This document shows positions 8,670-17,278 of a stretch of DNA of 64,000 nucleotides, one piece after another (the stretch's first letter is position 1; every line of letters starts with the position of its first letter). A program made the position numbers and the translations under genes. This DNA is from Anaerotruncus sp. GTDB taxonomy: Bacteria; Bacillota; Clostridia; Oscillospirales; Ruminococcaceae. The stretch covers positions 124,001 through 188,000 of the forward strand of contig JAETRV010000001.1 of NCBI GenBank assembly GCA_021770005.1, read 5' to 3'. The notes below the pieces were generated by a model. It worked only from the letters and a program-made list of their open reading frames with translations. It ran no database searches and was not told the DNA's origin.

Positions 8670-9601
8670 GATGTCTGCTGGCGCTGCTGATGGCTTTTCT
8701 GCTGGCAGGATGCGGAAGCGCGTCCGATACTCCGCCCTCTGCTGCCCCCGAGAGCGGCCCGGAACAGACGGTATCCGGGCAAGCAGACCGCCCAGTGCGC
8801 TATCTGCGCAGTCTCTATTACGATCCGGAACGGGTGCCCGGTGGGATTGCGGCCCCGGCGCGGTATGCGGTAGAGGGGGAGCTGGTTGGAGGGCTGGTAC
8901 CCCATCATCTGCTGGCTTCGGATATGATCGCTGGTTTTTTCCGGATGGCGGGGGAACAGTCCAGCCGGTTTGACCGGGTCCTGCTGCTTTCCCCGTCCCA
9001 CTATCCCGAGCGGTGCGGCAGCGCCCTTATGACCTCCACCGCCGGATGGGACACCCCCTATGGAAGGATAGAGCCTGATCTGGAGATGGCCGCGTCCCTG
9101 CTCGGAGACCCGGCGTTGGGGATGCTGGACGACCCCGACGCGGTTGAGTACGACCACGGCGCGGCGGGGCTGGTCCCGTTTATCCGCCGCTATCTGCCCG
9201 GAGCGAGGTTGACCGTCTGCCTGCTCTCCAACCGGCTTTCTCAGGAGCGGCTGTCCGCATTCTGGGAAAGGGTGGCGGCGCTTTGCGAGGAGGGGAGTGT
9301 CCTGTTGGTCGTCTCTGCGGACTGTTCCCACTATCTGACGCCGAAGGAGTCGGCGGAGCGGGACAGGGAAACCGCCCATGCGATCGAGCATTGTGAGATT
9401 GGGCGGGTGCTCGGGTTCACCGACAGCAATGTGGATTCCCCACAGTCGTTGAGTACGCTGCTCTATCTCGTACAAGAGCAAGGGCTGACGTTGACCCGGC
9501 TCGGACATTCCAGTTCCCCGGAGAAGCTGCCTCACGCGGACGCCAACCCGATTTTTGAGGAGGGGATCACCACCTATTTTGTCTATGCCGCGCTCCGGTG
9601 A
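8666..9601 (+). CDS. MEMO-family lipoprotein (AmmeMemoRadiSam protein B-like)
   Basis: A 311-residue protein whose body fits the MEMO family, related to extradiol dioxygenases: conserved stretches GGLVPHHLLASD (about 80), LLLSPSHYP (about 110), EYDHGAAGLVPF (about 165) and SADCSHYL (about 225) provide the His/Asp/Cys residues expected at the metal site. Unusually it is exported: starting at GTG 8666 the protein opens with MRCLLALLMAFLLAGCGS, a clean lipobox. The GTG overlaps the TGA of the A2M gene (GTGA) and has GGTGGAG 5 nt upstream, so translation is coupled. The usual partners, AMMECR1 and a radical SAM enzyme, are not beside it. Confidence 0.85.
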   Translation: MRCLLALLMAFLLAGCGSASDTPPSAAPESGPEQTVSGQADRPVRYLRSLYYDPERVPGGIAAPARYAVEGELVGGLVPHHLLASDMIAGFFRMAGEQSSRFDRVLLLSPSHYPERCGSALMTSTAGWDTPYGRIEPDLEMAASLLGDPALGMLDDPDAVEYDHGAAGLVPFIRRYLPGARLTVCLLSNRLSQERLSAFWERVAALCEEGSVLLVVSADCSHYLTPKESAERDRETAHAIEHCEIGRVLGFTDSNVDSPQSLSTLLYLVQEQGLTLTRLGHSSSPEKLPHADANPIFEEGITTYFVYAALR

Positions 9602-9668
9602 CCGGCCGGGAAGCGGCAGGCTTTTCGGCCGGAATAGAAAAGCAGGGAAACCGGTTTTGACCCGCGCA

Positions 9669-9701
9669 GAACCCCACCACTTTAGTGGTGGGGTTCTTTT
9701 T
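9669..9701 (+). terminator. Rho-independent terminator after the A2M-MEMO operon
   Basis: A perfect 12 bp stem (GAACCCCACCAC, 9669-9680; GTGGTGGGGTTC, 9685-9696) with loop TTTA is followed by a short T run. Confidence 0.9.
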
Positions 9702-9710
9702 GGTTGTTTC

Positions 9711-9730
9711 GATTTTTCAAACAGCCCCTA
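9711..9730 (+). repeat. Isolated copy of a short repeat motif
   Basis: GATTTTTCAAACAG followed by CCCCTA; 18 of 20 positions match 59379-59398. It lies between the MEMO terminator and the glucan synthase start. Confidence 0.5.
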
Positions 9731-9802
9731 AACGCGCTTTGTATGTTTGCGGTAAATTTTGCCCACACTAGTTCCAGAAAAAACGAATGGACGGATAGGG
9801 CA

Positions 9803-12800
9803 ATGGACAAACAACGTTTACAAAAAATCGAAGAGAAGGCGCGGGACGCATACCAGCGTGCGATGCAGAAATCCGACGGGGTCGGGCAGCTGCGCTACAT
9901 CCTGAAGGATGCGCTGCTGTTGATGAGGAATACCTATCAGGCGCTGGAGCAGCCGCCGGAGGACGGGTGGAAGAGATGGCTCTACGACCATTTTTATGCA
10001 TTTGAAGGGCATGCGGCCCAGTCGCTCCGGGACCTGCGCGGCTTGCATGGACGGGGTGCTTCATTCTATCGGATTGCGTTCCTGTTTTACGAAGTTTTCT
10101 CGGATGGACAGGAACCGGTCGAACAGGAGGTGGTGGAACAGGCGCTCCGGGCCGCCGATGCAGTCGCAGAGCTGGAGGAACGCCAGCTCAGTTTTGCCTA
10201 TACCGCTTTGAAATGCGTCCTGATCCTGATTGCGGCGGACGCCTGCCGGGCCGACTGTCCCGAACAGGACAGGGAACGTCTGCTTTCCTATGCGGCAACG
10301 GGGCTAAACGCGGTCTATGAGATCGATTTCGATGCGGTCATCCGGCATTGCAGCCGGGTGGAATCGGTGCTGATGCAGGACCCGGCGGGCGTTTATCCGC
10401 GGATGGCGCCGGAATCCCGGGCACACTACCGGCAGGTAGCCGCGCGGATTGCGCGGCGCTCGGGAATGGCGGAGAGCCAGGTCGCCCGCGATGTGCTGCA
10501 CTGTGCCCTACAAGCGGATGGGGAACGGGAACGTCATGTGGGCCTTTACCTGCTCAACCACGACCCGCAGACGCTCCACGCCCACCAGTTGGGCAGTATC
10601 CTTCTGGCAGCGGTTTGGCTGCTGCCGCTGGCACTCTGTATCCTGCTGGGGTTTTACAGCCTGCCCGCGGCTTTGGCGGCCTATCTGCCGCTGGTGGAGA
10701 CGGTACGCCTCCTGCTGACTGCGGCCGCGCTCCGAAACATACCGCCCGCGCACCTGCCGCGTGTCGAACTGGATGGACGGGCGCCCAAGACGGTGGTGAC
10801 CGTCTCGATGGTGCTGCCGGATGCATCGGAATCTGAGGAGCTGCTCGCGCGGTTTGAGCGGCTCTATTTTTCCAACCGCGCGGAGAACCTATATTTCTGT
10901 CTGCTCGCCGATCTGCGGGAGGAGAAACGCCCCTGGCACCCACAGGATGAGAACAATATTGCGGCGGCGAAAAAGGTGTTTGCACATCTCAACAGCCGGT
11001 ATGGCGGGCATTTCCTGCTCTTCATTCGCCGGCGCGCCTACAATAAAACCCAGGACACCTATTCGGGATGGGAGCGCAAACGCGGCGCGATCATCGAGTT
11101 TGTACGGTTTTTGCAGGGCGGGGAGGTGGAACCGGTCTGCTTCGTCGGGGATAGGGAACCGCTTTCCGGGATGAAATACCTCATCACCCTCGACGCGGAT
11201 ACCGGGCTTTCGTTTGAAGCGGCGAACCGGCTGGTTTCGGTGGCGGAGCATCCGCTCAACCGCCCGGTGGTCGACAAGCGGCAGATCGTCACACAGGGGT
11301 TTGGCATCCTTGTGCCGCGGATCGGAGTGGATTTGGAATCTGCGAAAGCCACTGTGTTCACCCGGATCATGGCGGGCGCGGGCGGCATCGCAACCTATGA
11401 ACAGGCATGCAGCGACTTCTATCAGGACCTGTTTGGCAGCGCGATTTTTTCGGGCAAAGGGTTGATCGACATCCAGACATTCCATGAGGTGGTGGGGCGG
11501 CGGTTCCCCGAGGGGGCAGTGCTCAGCCACGACATTCTGGAAGGGGCCTATCTGCGGGTGGGGCTGGTGTCCGACCTCGAAATGACCGACGGGGTCCCAC
11601 AGAATGCCGCATCGTGGCTCGCACGCCTGCACCGTTGGGTGCGCGGGGACTGGCAGAATCTGCGTTTCCTGGGCAAGCAGTTCACTCTGCATGGCATCAG
11701 GCGTCCGAACCCGATTGGCGCACTGGCCCGCTACCAGCTTCTGGACAATCTGCGCCGGTCGCTCAATCCGCTTTTTGCGGTTTTGTGCGTGGTTCTGGCT
11801 TGTTTCACAACATCTGCCATCTCCGGGATTCTGTGCGCGGCGGCATTTCTTTCGGTTGCGCTGGGGCCGTTTCTGGGGTGCATCCATGCCCTTCTGGACG
11901 GGTGGGGCGCGGCAGCGTCCCGGCGGTATTTTGGACGGGATCTCCCGCCTGTTTTTGAGCTTGCGGCGCAAGGGTTGCTTCTGGTTTCCCTCTGTGCGGA
12001 ACAGGCGGTGGTCTCAGCTGATGCGGCGGTGCGCACCCTCGCCCGCCTGCGCACCGGAAAACGTCTGCTCGAATGGACCACCGCTGCCCAGAGCGAAGTC
12101 AAACGGTTGGGGCTCCCGGCGATGGTCCGCCGAAGCTGGGGGACAACGGCGCTGGGCGGCGCGCTCCTCCTGTTTGCGCCGGCGGGCCGCTGGTGGGTGC
12201 GCCTGTTCGGGCTGTTCTTCCTGCTCTATCCGGTGGCGGCGGCAGTGACCGCCCGCAGATGCCCGGATCGAACCCCCTCCCTTTCCACAGAGGAACGGCA
12301 GGAACTGCTGGGCTGGTGCGCGCAGATGTTCCGCTATTACGAGGTCTACGCCAACGCGGAAAACCACTATCTTCCACCGGACAACGTGCAGTTTTCGCCG
12401 GTCGAACGGGTGGCGCGCCGCACCTCGCCGACCAACATCGGAATGCTGCTGCTTTCCGACCTCGCGGCGCGGGACCTGCACTTGATCGACAGCGCGGGGC
12501 TTGCGCTGCGGCTTTCCCGCACATTTGAGACGATTGGCCAGCTGGAGACCTGTCACGGCAACCTTTATAACTGGTATGCGACCGATGATCTGCGGGTGCT
12601 GCCCGACCAGTTTGTCTCGGCGGTGGACAGCGGGAACTACCTCTGTGCGCTGGTTGCGCTCAAAGAGGGACTCTATGAATATGCGGCCTGTGAGCCTTCG
12701 CTACAGGAGATCATCGACCAGATCGAAACGATCCTCAAAAAGACCGATCTCTCGGTCTTTTACAACCCCAACCGCAGGCTGTTTTCGATCGGGCTGGATC

Positions 12801-15800
12801 AGGAGGGGAACCGTGTCGGCTCCCACTATGACTTCCTGATGAGCGAGGCGCGCACAATGAGCTATTATGCGGTCGCGTCCCGGCAGGTGCCGCACCGTCA
12901 CTGGCGCGCGCTTAACCGGTCGATGAGCCGGGAGGGGGCCTATGCCGGCCCGATTTCCTGGACCGGCACCATGTTTGAATACCTCATGCCTCATCTGTTT
13001 TTACCGGTCGAGCAGGGCTCCCTGCTCGGGGAAGCGGTGCACTACGCCCTCTACTGCCAGAAAATGCGCGCAAAACGCGCCGGTATCCCGTGGGGGATCA
13101 GTGAGAGCGGCTACTTCGCGTTCGACAGCCAGCTCAATTACCAATATAAGGCGCATGGGGTGCAGGCGCTCGCTGCAAAGCAGGGGATGGACCGGGAATC
13201 AGTCGTTTCCCCCTATTCGAGCTTTCTGGCCCTGCCGTTCGACCCGCATGGCAGTATGGAGAATCTCCGGCAGTTGGAACAGCTTGGTCTGGCCGGGCAG
13301 TACGGGTTTTACGAAGCGGTGGACTTCACCGGGGAGCGGTGCAACGGGGAATATCGGATCGTGAGGTCGTTTATGGCGCACCATGTCGGGATGAGCCTTG
13401 TCGCGGCGGTGAACGCGCTTTTCCGGAACCGGATGCAGAAGCGGTTTCTGCGGGACCATGCGATGGGTTCCGCGCGGGAATTTTTACAGGAAAAAGTTGC
13501 AAAGGATGCGGTGGTGTATGGCAGGATGAGAAAACAGGAACAATCCCCTGATAAAGGGACAAAACAGGAACCGCTTTCCCTCCGGATGGTGGATAACCCG
13601 ATCCAACCAGCCTGTGGGATGCTCACCGGAAGCGGGCTGAGCCACTTTTTCGCAGACACAGGGAACAACTGGCTGCAATGTGGAGAGCAGGAGGTCACCC
13701 GGCGTTCCCGCGGGCTGCTGCGGGACAGTCAGGGGATTCTGACGGTGGCGCGGCTTTGCGGGGAGACGATCAGTGCGGTGGCTGCCCCCTTCTTTCAGGA
13801 GGGGGTGGAGCATCGGTTTGGCTGTGCGGGCGGGCAGGCGGTTTATCAAGCACGCAAGGGGAATCTGGGAGTTTCCCAGACGTTTGTGATCGACCGGTCG
13901 CTGCCGGTGGAAGGGTGTACAGTGACAGTGCACAACGGCACGAAGATACAGGCGGTTGCCGACCTGCTATTCTATCTGGAACCGGTGCTTTCAACCGAAA
14001 GCGCGTATGCTGCCCACCCGGCTTTTTCCAAGCTGTTTGTCTGCGGCGGACGGGAACAGGCGGCGAATACGGTGGTCTTTTCCCGCCGGAACCGGGACGG
14101 TTCGGACGGGCTGTTCCTGACCCTCGGGTTTGACCGGCGGTACAGCTATGCCTATGCTCTGCGCCGGGAGGATGTGACCCCCTATCCGGATGGGCTGCAA
14201 AACCTGCTCCGGTTCGACAATCTGCCGTTTGAAGGCGGGACCGCCACCCCGGATGGATGTTGTGCGCTCCGATTATCCACACTGGTTCCGGTGGAAGGGG
14301 AGACGCAGATCACCCTGCTGCTTTCTGTAGCGGCAACCTTGGAGGAAAGTGTGGGGAACTTGATTTCGGTGCGGGAGCGGGGGATACAGCCCGCCCAACC
14401 AATTTTGCCGGAAGATTCCCTTGCCGGGCAGATGGTGGGGACTCTCCTGCCCGCACTCCTGTTTGGAACGGGGACTCCCGAGCGGATTCGGCAGGCGCGC
14501 GCGGAAAACCAGCGCGGACAGGATGCGCTTTGGTCGCTGGGCATCTCAGGGGATCGCCCCATCCTGCTCTACGACTGGCGCGCCAAACCCGAGCCGGACA
14601 CTTTGGAAGCTTGCCTGCAATGCCGGGACCGGCTCCGTCTCGCCGGACTGGAATTTGATCTCTGCCTATTGAACGCGCCGCCATTCGAACTTCCGGAGGG
14701 GGTGCGCACGATCGACCCGGATACGCTCGATCCGCAGACGCTCACAGCGCTTTATGCGGCGTCGTGTGGGATGTTCGGGGGCGATGATCCCGCCGGACAG
14801 GAACAGGCTGATTTCCCGGTGGAGATGCTGCACGTCCTGCCCGCCGGGATTCCGGAGGGGGAGGAGCGGTTTGATCTCGTGGGAGGCGCATACCTGGACG
14901 AGTGGTTTTATGTTGATCGGGTGACCCCACTTCCGTTTACCCATGTCCTCGCAAACCGCACGTTCGGATGCCTACTCAACGACGCGAGCCTCGGTTGCAG
15001 TTGGTGGAGGAATGCGCACGAGTGCAGGCTCTCGACCTGGGGCAACGACATCGCTTCGGGGCTGGACGGGGAGCGGCTGCTCCTGCAAACCCCAGAGGGG
15101 ATGTATGATCTCTGCAAGGGGGCGCGGGCCGCGTTTTCTCCGGAGGAGGCGCGCTATATGGGCAGGGCGGGCGGAACCGCCTATACGGTTTCGGTTCTGC
15201 TCTGCGGGGAACAGAGCGCGAAACAGGTCAGTCTACAGCTGGAAAATACCGGGAAACTGGAAGTTGAGATGATCTGCACCTATCTGATCGAGCCAGTACT
15301 GGGGGTGAGCCGCCTGACAGCGAAACATCTTCAGATAGAACAGGCGGAAAATTGTCTGCTGCTCCACAACCCCTACACGATGACCGGTTGTTTCGCGGCG
15401 GTATATGTGCCGGAAGAATATCCGAGTTACACGTCAAGCCGCGCGGCTCTGCTGTCAGGGGATTGGTCTGCTTGTGCGCTTACCCCGGGCAGCGACCCGG
15501 TCGTTGGAATCATGGTGCGCAAACGCCTGCCGCCCCGTCAGATGCAGCGGGTCACTTTTGTCCTCGCGGCAGCGGGGAGCCGGGAGGAGGCGGTCCAGAT
15601 TGCTAAAACAGCCTGTCCAGGCGCAAAGCACCCGTTTGAAAAACGTACCATTCGGATTTCCACTCCGAACGAGCCGCTTGACCGGCTGGTCAATACCTTT
15701 CTGCCCCATCAGATTCTGGCGGGGCGGATGTTTGGCAGAAGCGCATTTTACCAGTGTTCAGGGGCGTATGGGTTCCGTGACCAGCTTCAGGATGCGGGCG

Positions 15801-17113
15801 CCTGCCTTGCGATTGCGCCGGAGGAAACCCGGCGGCAGATTCTGCGCTGTTGTGCCGCACAGTTTACAGAGGGAGATGTGCTCCATTGGTGGCACCCGTT
15901 CCCGCCCGGGCGGATGCGCGGGGTACGCACCCGCTTTTCGGATGACCTGCTCTGGCTGCCCTATACGATCTGCGACTATCTCGAAGCAACCGGGGACGCT
16001 GCGCTGTTGAATCAGACGGTCAGCTTCTGCGCGGGGAAACCGCTCGAGACATCCGAACAGGAGCGGTATTTTGAAACCGGATTCACCAAAGAGAAAGGAA
16101 GTGTCTACGACCATTGCCTCCGGGCAATCGACCGGGCCTTCCGCCTTGGGGACAGGGGGCTCCCCCTGATCGGCTGCGGGGACTGGAACGACGGGTTTTC
16201 CAGCGTCGGGACCGAGGGGAGCGGGCAGAGCGTTTGGCTGGGGATGTTCCTTTCGATCGTGCTCGAACGGTTTGCGCCGGTCTGTGAGCGGCAGGGCGAC
16301 CCGGTCCGGGCCGAGGGGTTCCGGCAGGATGCGGAGCAGCTCCGCAAAAAGATCGACCAGAACGGCTGGGACGGCAGGTGGTACCTGCGGGCGTTCTACG
16401 ACAACGGGGCGCCGATGGGGAGCCGCCGGAACGATGAATGCCAGATCGACCTGCTGCCTCAGAGTTTTGCAGTGCTCGCCGGGATGCCCGACTGTACCCG
16501 GACTGACGCGGCTCTGGATAGCGCAATCCGCCGCCTGGTGGACGGAAAACACCGTCTGGTGCGGCTGTTCACCCCGCCGTTTGACCGCTCAGGGCAGAAC
16601 CCCGGATATGTCAAGGCTTATCCAGCCGGAATCCGGGAGAACGGCGGGCAGTACACCCATGCGGCGGTCTGGTTTGCGATTGCGCTGCTGCGCGCCGGGC
16701 GGCGTCAGGAGGGGTGGGACCTGCTCGATCTGCTGAATCCATCCTCCCGCTGTACGGACGGGACACTTGCCCGGCAGTTCAAAACCGAGCCTTACTGGAT
16801 GCCCGCCGATATCTATACCCATAGCGGGGTCTGCGGGCATGGCGGCTGGAGTCTTTACACCGGAGCGGCCGGCTGGTATTATCGCGCGGTCATCGAAGAG
16901 CTGCTTGGACTGCGATTCCAGGAGGGGAGGCTCACCCTTTCTCCCAACCTGCCGCCCGACTGGAACCGGTTTTCCGCAACAGTCCGGGAAGGGGATGCCG
17001 TTCTTTCGGTCGAGGTGGCGCGCACCGGGACCCGCTCGCTTACAGTGGATGGGCAGCAGATGGAACAAATCCCTGTGGATGGGGATTCCCATACAATTTT
17101 GTTAACGATTTAA
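9803..17113 (+). CDS. Cyclic beta-1,2-glucan synthase-like protein (GT84/GH94, NdvB family)
   Basis: A 2436-residue membrane enzyme. A helical N-terminal part is followed by membrane segments near 262-315, a glycosyltransferase domain (about 328-620) with TLDADTG near 460 and RWVRGDW near 607, further membrane segments near 656-700 and 785-816, a glucoamylase-like domain (about 830-1230, SESGYFAFD), and a C-terminal GH94 phosphorylase-type region with GCGDWNDG near 2124. This order is that of NdvB-type cyclic beta-1,2-glucan synthases, which polymerise UDP-glucose and cyclise or trim the chain. Start at ATG 9803 is uncertain because the ribosome site is weak; in-frame ATGs exist at 9704 and 9743, but the first lies in the upstream terminator tail. 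The gene stands alone with no obvious export partner. Confidence 0.85.
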   Translation: MDKQRLQKIEEKARDAYQRAMQKSDGVGQLRYILKDALLLMRNTYQALEQPPEDGWKRWLYDHFYAFEGHAAQSLRDLRGLHGRGASFYRIAFLFYEVFSDGQEPVEQEVVEQALRAADAVAELEERQLSFAYTALKCVLILIAADACRADCPEQDRERLLSYAATGLNAVYEIDFDAVIRHCSRVESVLMQDPAGVYPRMAPESRAHYRQVAARIARRSGMAESQVARDVLHCALQADGERERHVGLYLLNHDPQTLHAHQLGSILLAAVWLLPLALCILLGFYSLPAALAAYLPLVETVRLLLTAAALRNIPPAHLPRVELDGRAPKTVVTVSMVLPDASESEELLARFERLYFSNRAENLYFCLLADLREEKRPWHPQDENNIAAAKKVFAHLNSRYGGHFLLFIRRRAYNKTQDTYSGWERKRGAIIEFVRFLQGGEVEPVCFVGDREPLSGMKYLITLDADTGLSFEAANRLVSVAEHPLNRPVVDKRQIVTQGFGILVPRIGVDLESAKATVFTRIMAGAGGIATYEQACSDFYQDLFGSAIFSGKGLIDIQTFHEVVGRRFPEGAVLSHDILEGAYLRVGLVSDLEMTDGVPQNAASWLARLHRWVRGDWQNLRFLGKQFTLHGIRRPNPIGALARYQLLDNLRRSLNPLFAVLCVVLACFTTSAISGILCAAAFLSVALGPFLGCIHALLDGWGAAASRRYFGRDLPPVFELAAQGLLLVSLCAEQAVVSADAAVRTLARLRTGKRLLEWTTAAQSEVKRLGLPAMVRRSWGTTALGGALLLFAPAGRWWVRLFGLFFLLYPVAAAVTARRCPDRTPSLSTEERQELLGWCAQMFRYYEVYANAENHYLPPDNVQFSPVERVARRTSPTNIGMLLLSDLAARDLHLIDSAGLALRLSRTFETIGQLETCHGNLYNWYATDDLRVLPDQFVSAVDSGNYLCALVALKEGLYEYAACEPSLQEIIDQIETILKKTDLSVFYNPNRRLFSIGLDQEGNRVGSHYDFLMSEARTMSYYAVASRQVPHRHWRALNRSMSREGAYAGPISWTGTMFEYLMPHLFLPVEQGSLLGEAVHYALYCQKMRAKRAGIPWGISESGYFAFDSQLNYQYKAHGVQALAAKQGMDRESVVSPYSSFLALPFDPHGSMENLRQLEQLGLAGQYGFYEAVDFTGERCNGEYRIVRSFMAHHVGMSLVAAVNALFRNRMQKRFLRDHAMGSAREFLQEKVAKDAVVYGRMRKQEQSPDKGTKQEPLSLRMVDNPIQPACGMLTGSGLSHFFADTGNNWLQCGEQEVTRRSRGLLRDSQGILTVARLCGETISAVAAPFFQEGVEHRFGCAGGQAVYQARKGNLGVSQTFVIDRSLPVEGCTVTVHNGTKIQAVADLLFYLEPVLSTESAYAAHPAFSKLFVCGGREQAANTVVFSRRNRDGSDGLFLTLGFDRRYSYAYALRREDVTPYPDGLQNLLRFDNLPFEGGTATPDGCCALRLSTLVPVEGETQITLLLSVAATLEESVGNLISVRERGIQPAQPILPEDSLAGQMVGTLLPALLFGTGTPERIRQARAENQRGQDALWSLGISGDRPILLYDWRAKPEPDTLEACLQCRDRLRLAGLEFDLCLLNAPPFELPEGVRTIDPDTLDPQTLTALYAASCGMFGGDDPAGQEQADFPVEMLHVLPAGIPEGEERFDLVGGAYLDEWFYVDRVTPLPFTHVLANRTFGCLLNDASLGCSWWRNAHECRLSTWGNDIASGLDGERLLLQTPEGMYDLCKGARAAFSPEEARYMGRAGGTAYTVSVLLCGEQSAKQVSLQLENTGKLEVEMICTYLIEPVLGVSRLTAKHLQIEQAENCLLLHNPYTMTGCFAAVYVPEEYPSYTSSRAALLSGDWSACALTPGSDPVVGIMVRKRLPPRQMQRVTFVLAAAGSREEAVQIAKTACPGAKHPFEKRTIRISTPNEPLDRLVNTFLPHQILAGRMFGRSAFYQCSGAYGFRDQLQDAGACLAIAPEETRRQILRCCAAQFTEGDVLHWWHPFPPGRMRGVRTRFSDDLLWLPYTICDYLEATGDAALLNQTVSFCAGKPLETSEQERYFETGFTKEKGSVYDHCLRAIDRAFRLGDRGLPLIGCGDWNDGFSSVGTEGSGQSVWLGMFLSIVLERFAPVCERQGDPVRAEGFRQDAEQLRKKIDQNGWDGRWYLRAFYDNGAPMGSRRNDECQIDLLPQSFAVLAGMPDCTRTDAALDSAIRRLVDGKHRLVRLFTPPFDRSGQNPGYVKAYPAGIRENGGQYTHAAVWFAIALLRAGRRQEGWDLLDLLNPSSRCTDGTLARQFKTEPYWMPADIYTHSGVCGHGGWSLYTGAAGWYYRAVIEELLGLRFQEGRLTLSPNLPPDWNRFSATVREGDAVLSVEVARTGTRSLTVDGQQMEQIPVDGDSHTILLTI

Positions 17114-17129
17114 GAACAGGATGAAAAAG

Positions 17130-17158
17130 TTGGCATAATCACGGAAATATGCTATAAT
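17130..17158 (+). promoter_or_regulatory. Sigma-A promoter of the methyltransferase operon
   Basis: TTGGCA (17130-17135) and TATAAT (17153-17158) are separated by exactly 17 bp, giving a near-consensus promoter. It would produce a leader of about 110 nt before TTG 17279. The leader contains a possible hairpin GGGGGTG / CGCCCCC around 17184-17206 but no riboswitch motif I recognise. Confidence 0.8.
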
Positions 17159-17278
17159 AGCCATGTCATGGTCAGAAAGGTTCTGGGGGTGGCTGTCTCT
17201 CGCCCCCATCCTGAAGCCAATCCTACTATGTGTATTGCATGGAAGCGGTTTGCAGCTGTTTCGGACGGAGGAATCAAC

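Noticed and set aside
17159..17278. SAM, SAH or THF riboswitch before the methyltransferase operon
   Set aside because: I could not find the conserved core of any of these; recorded only as an unexplained leader.
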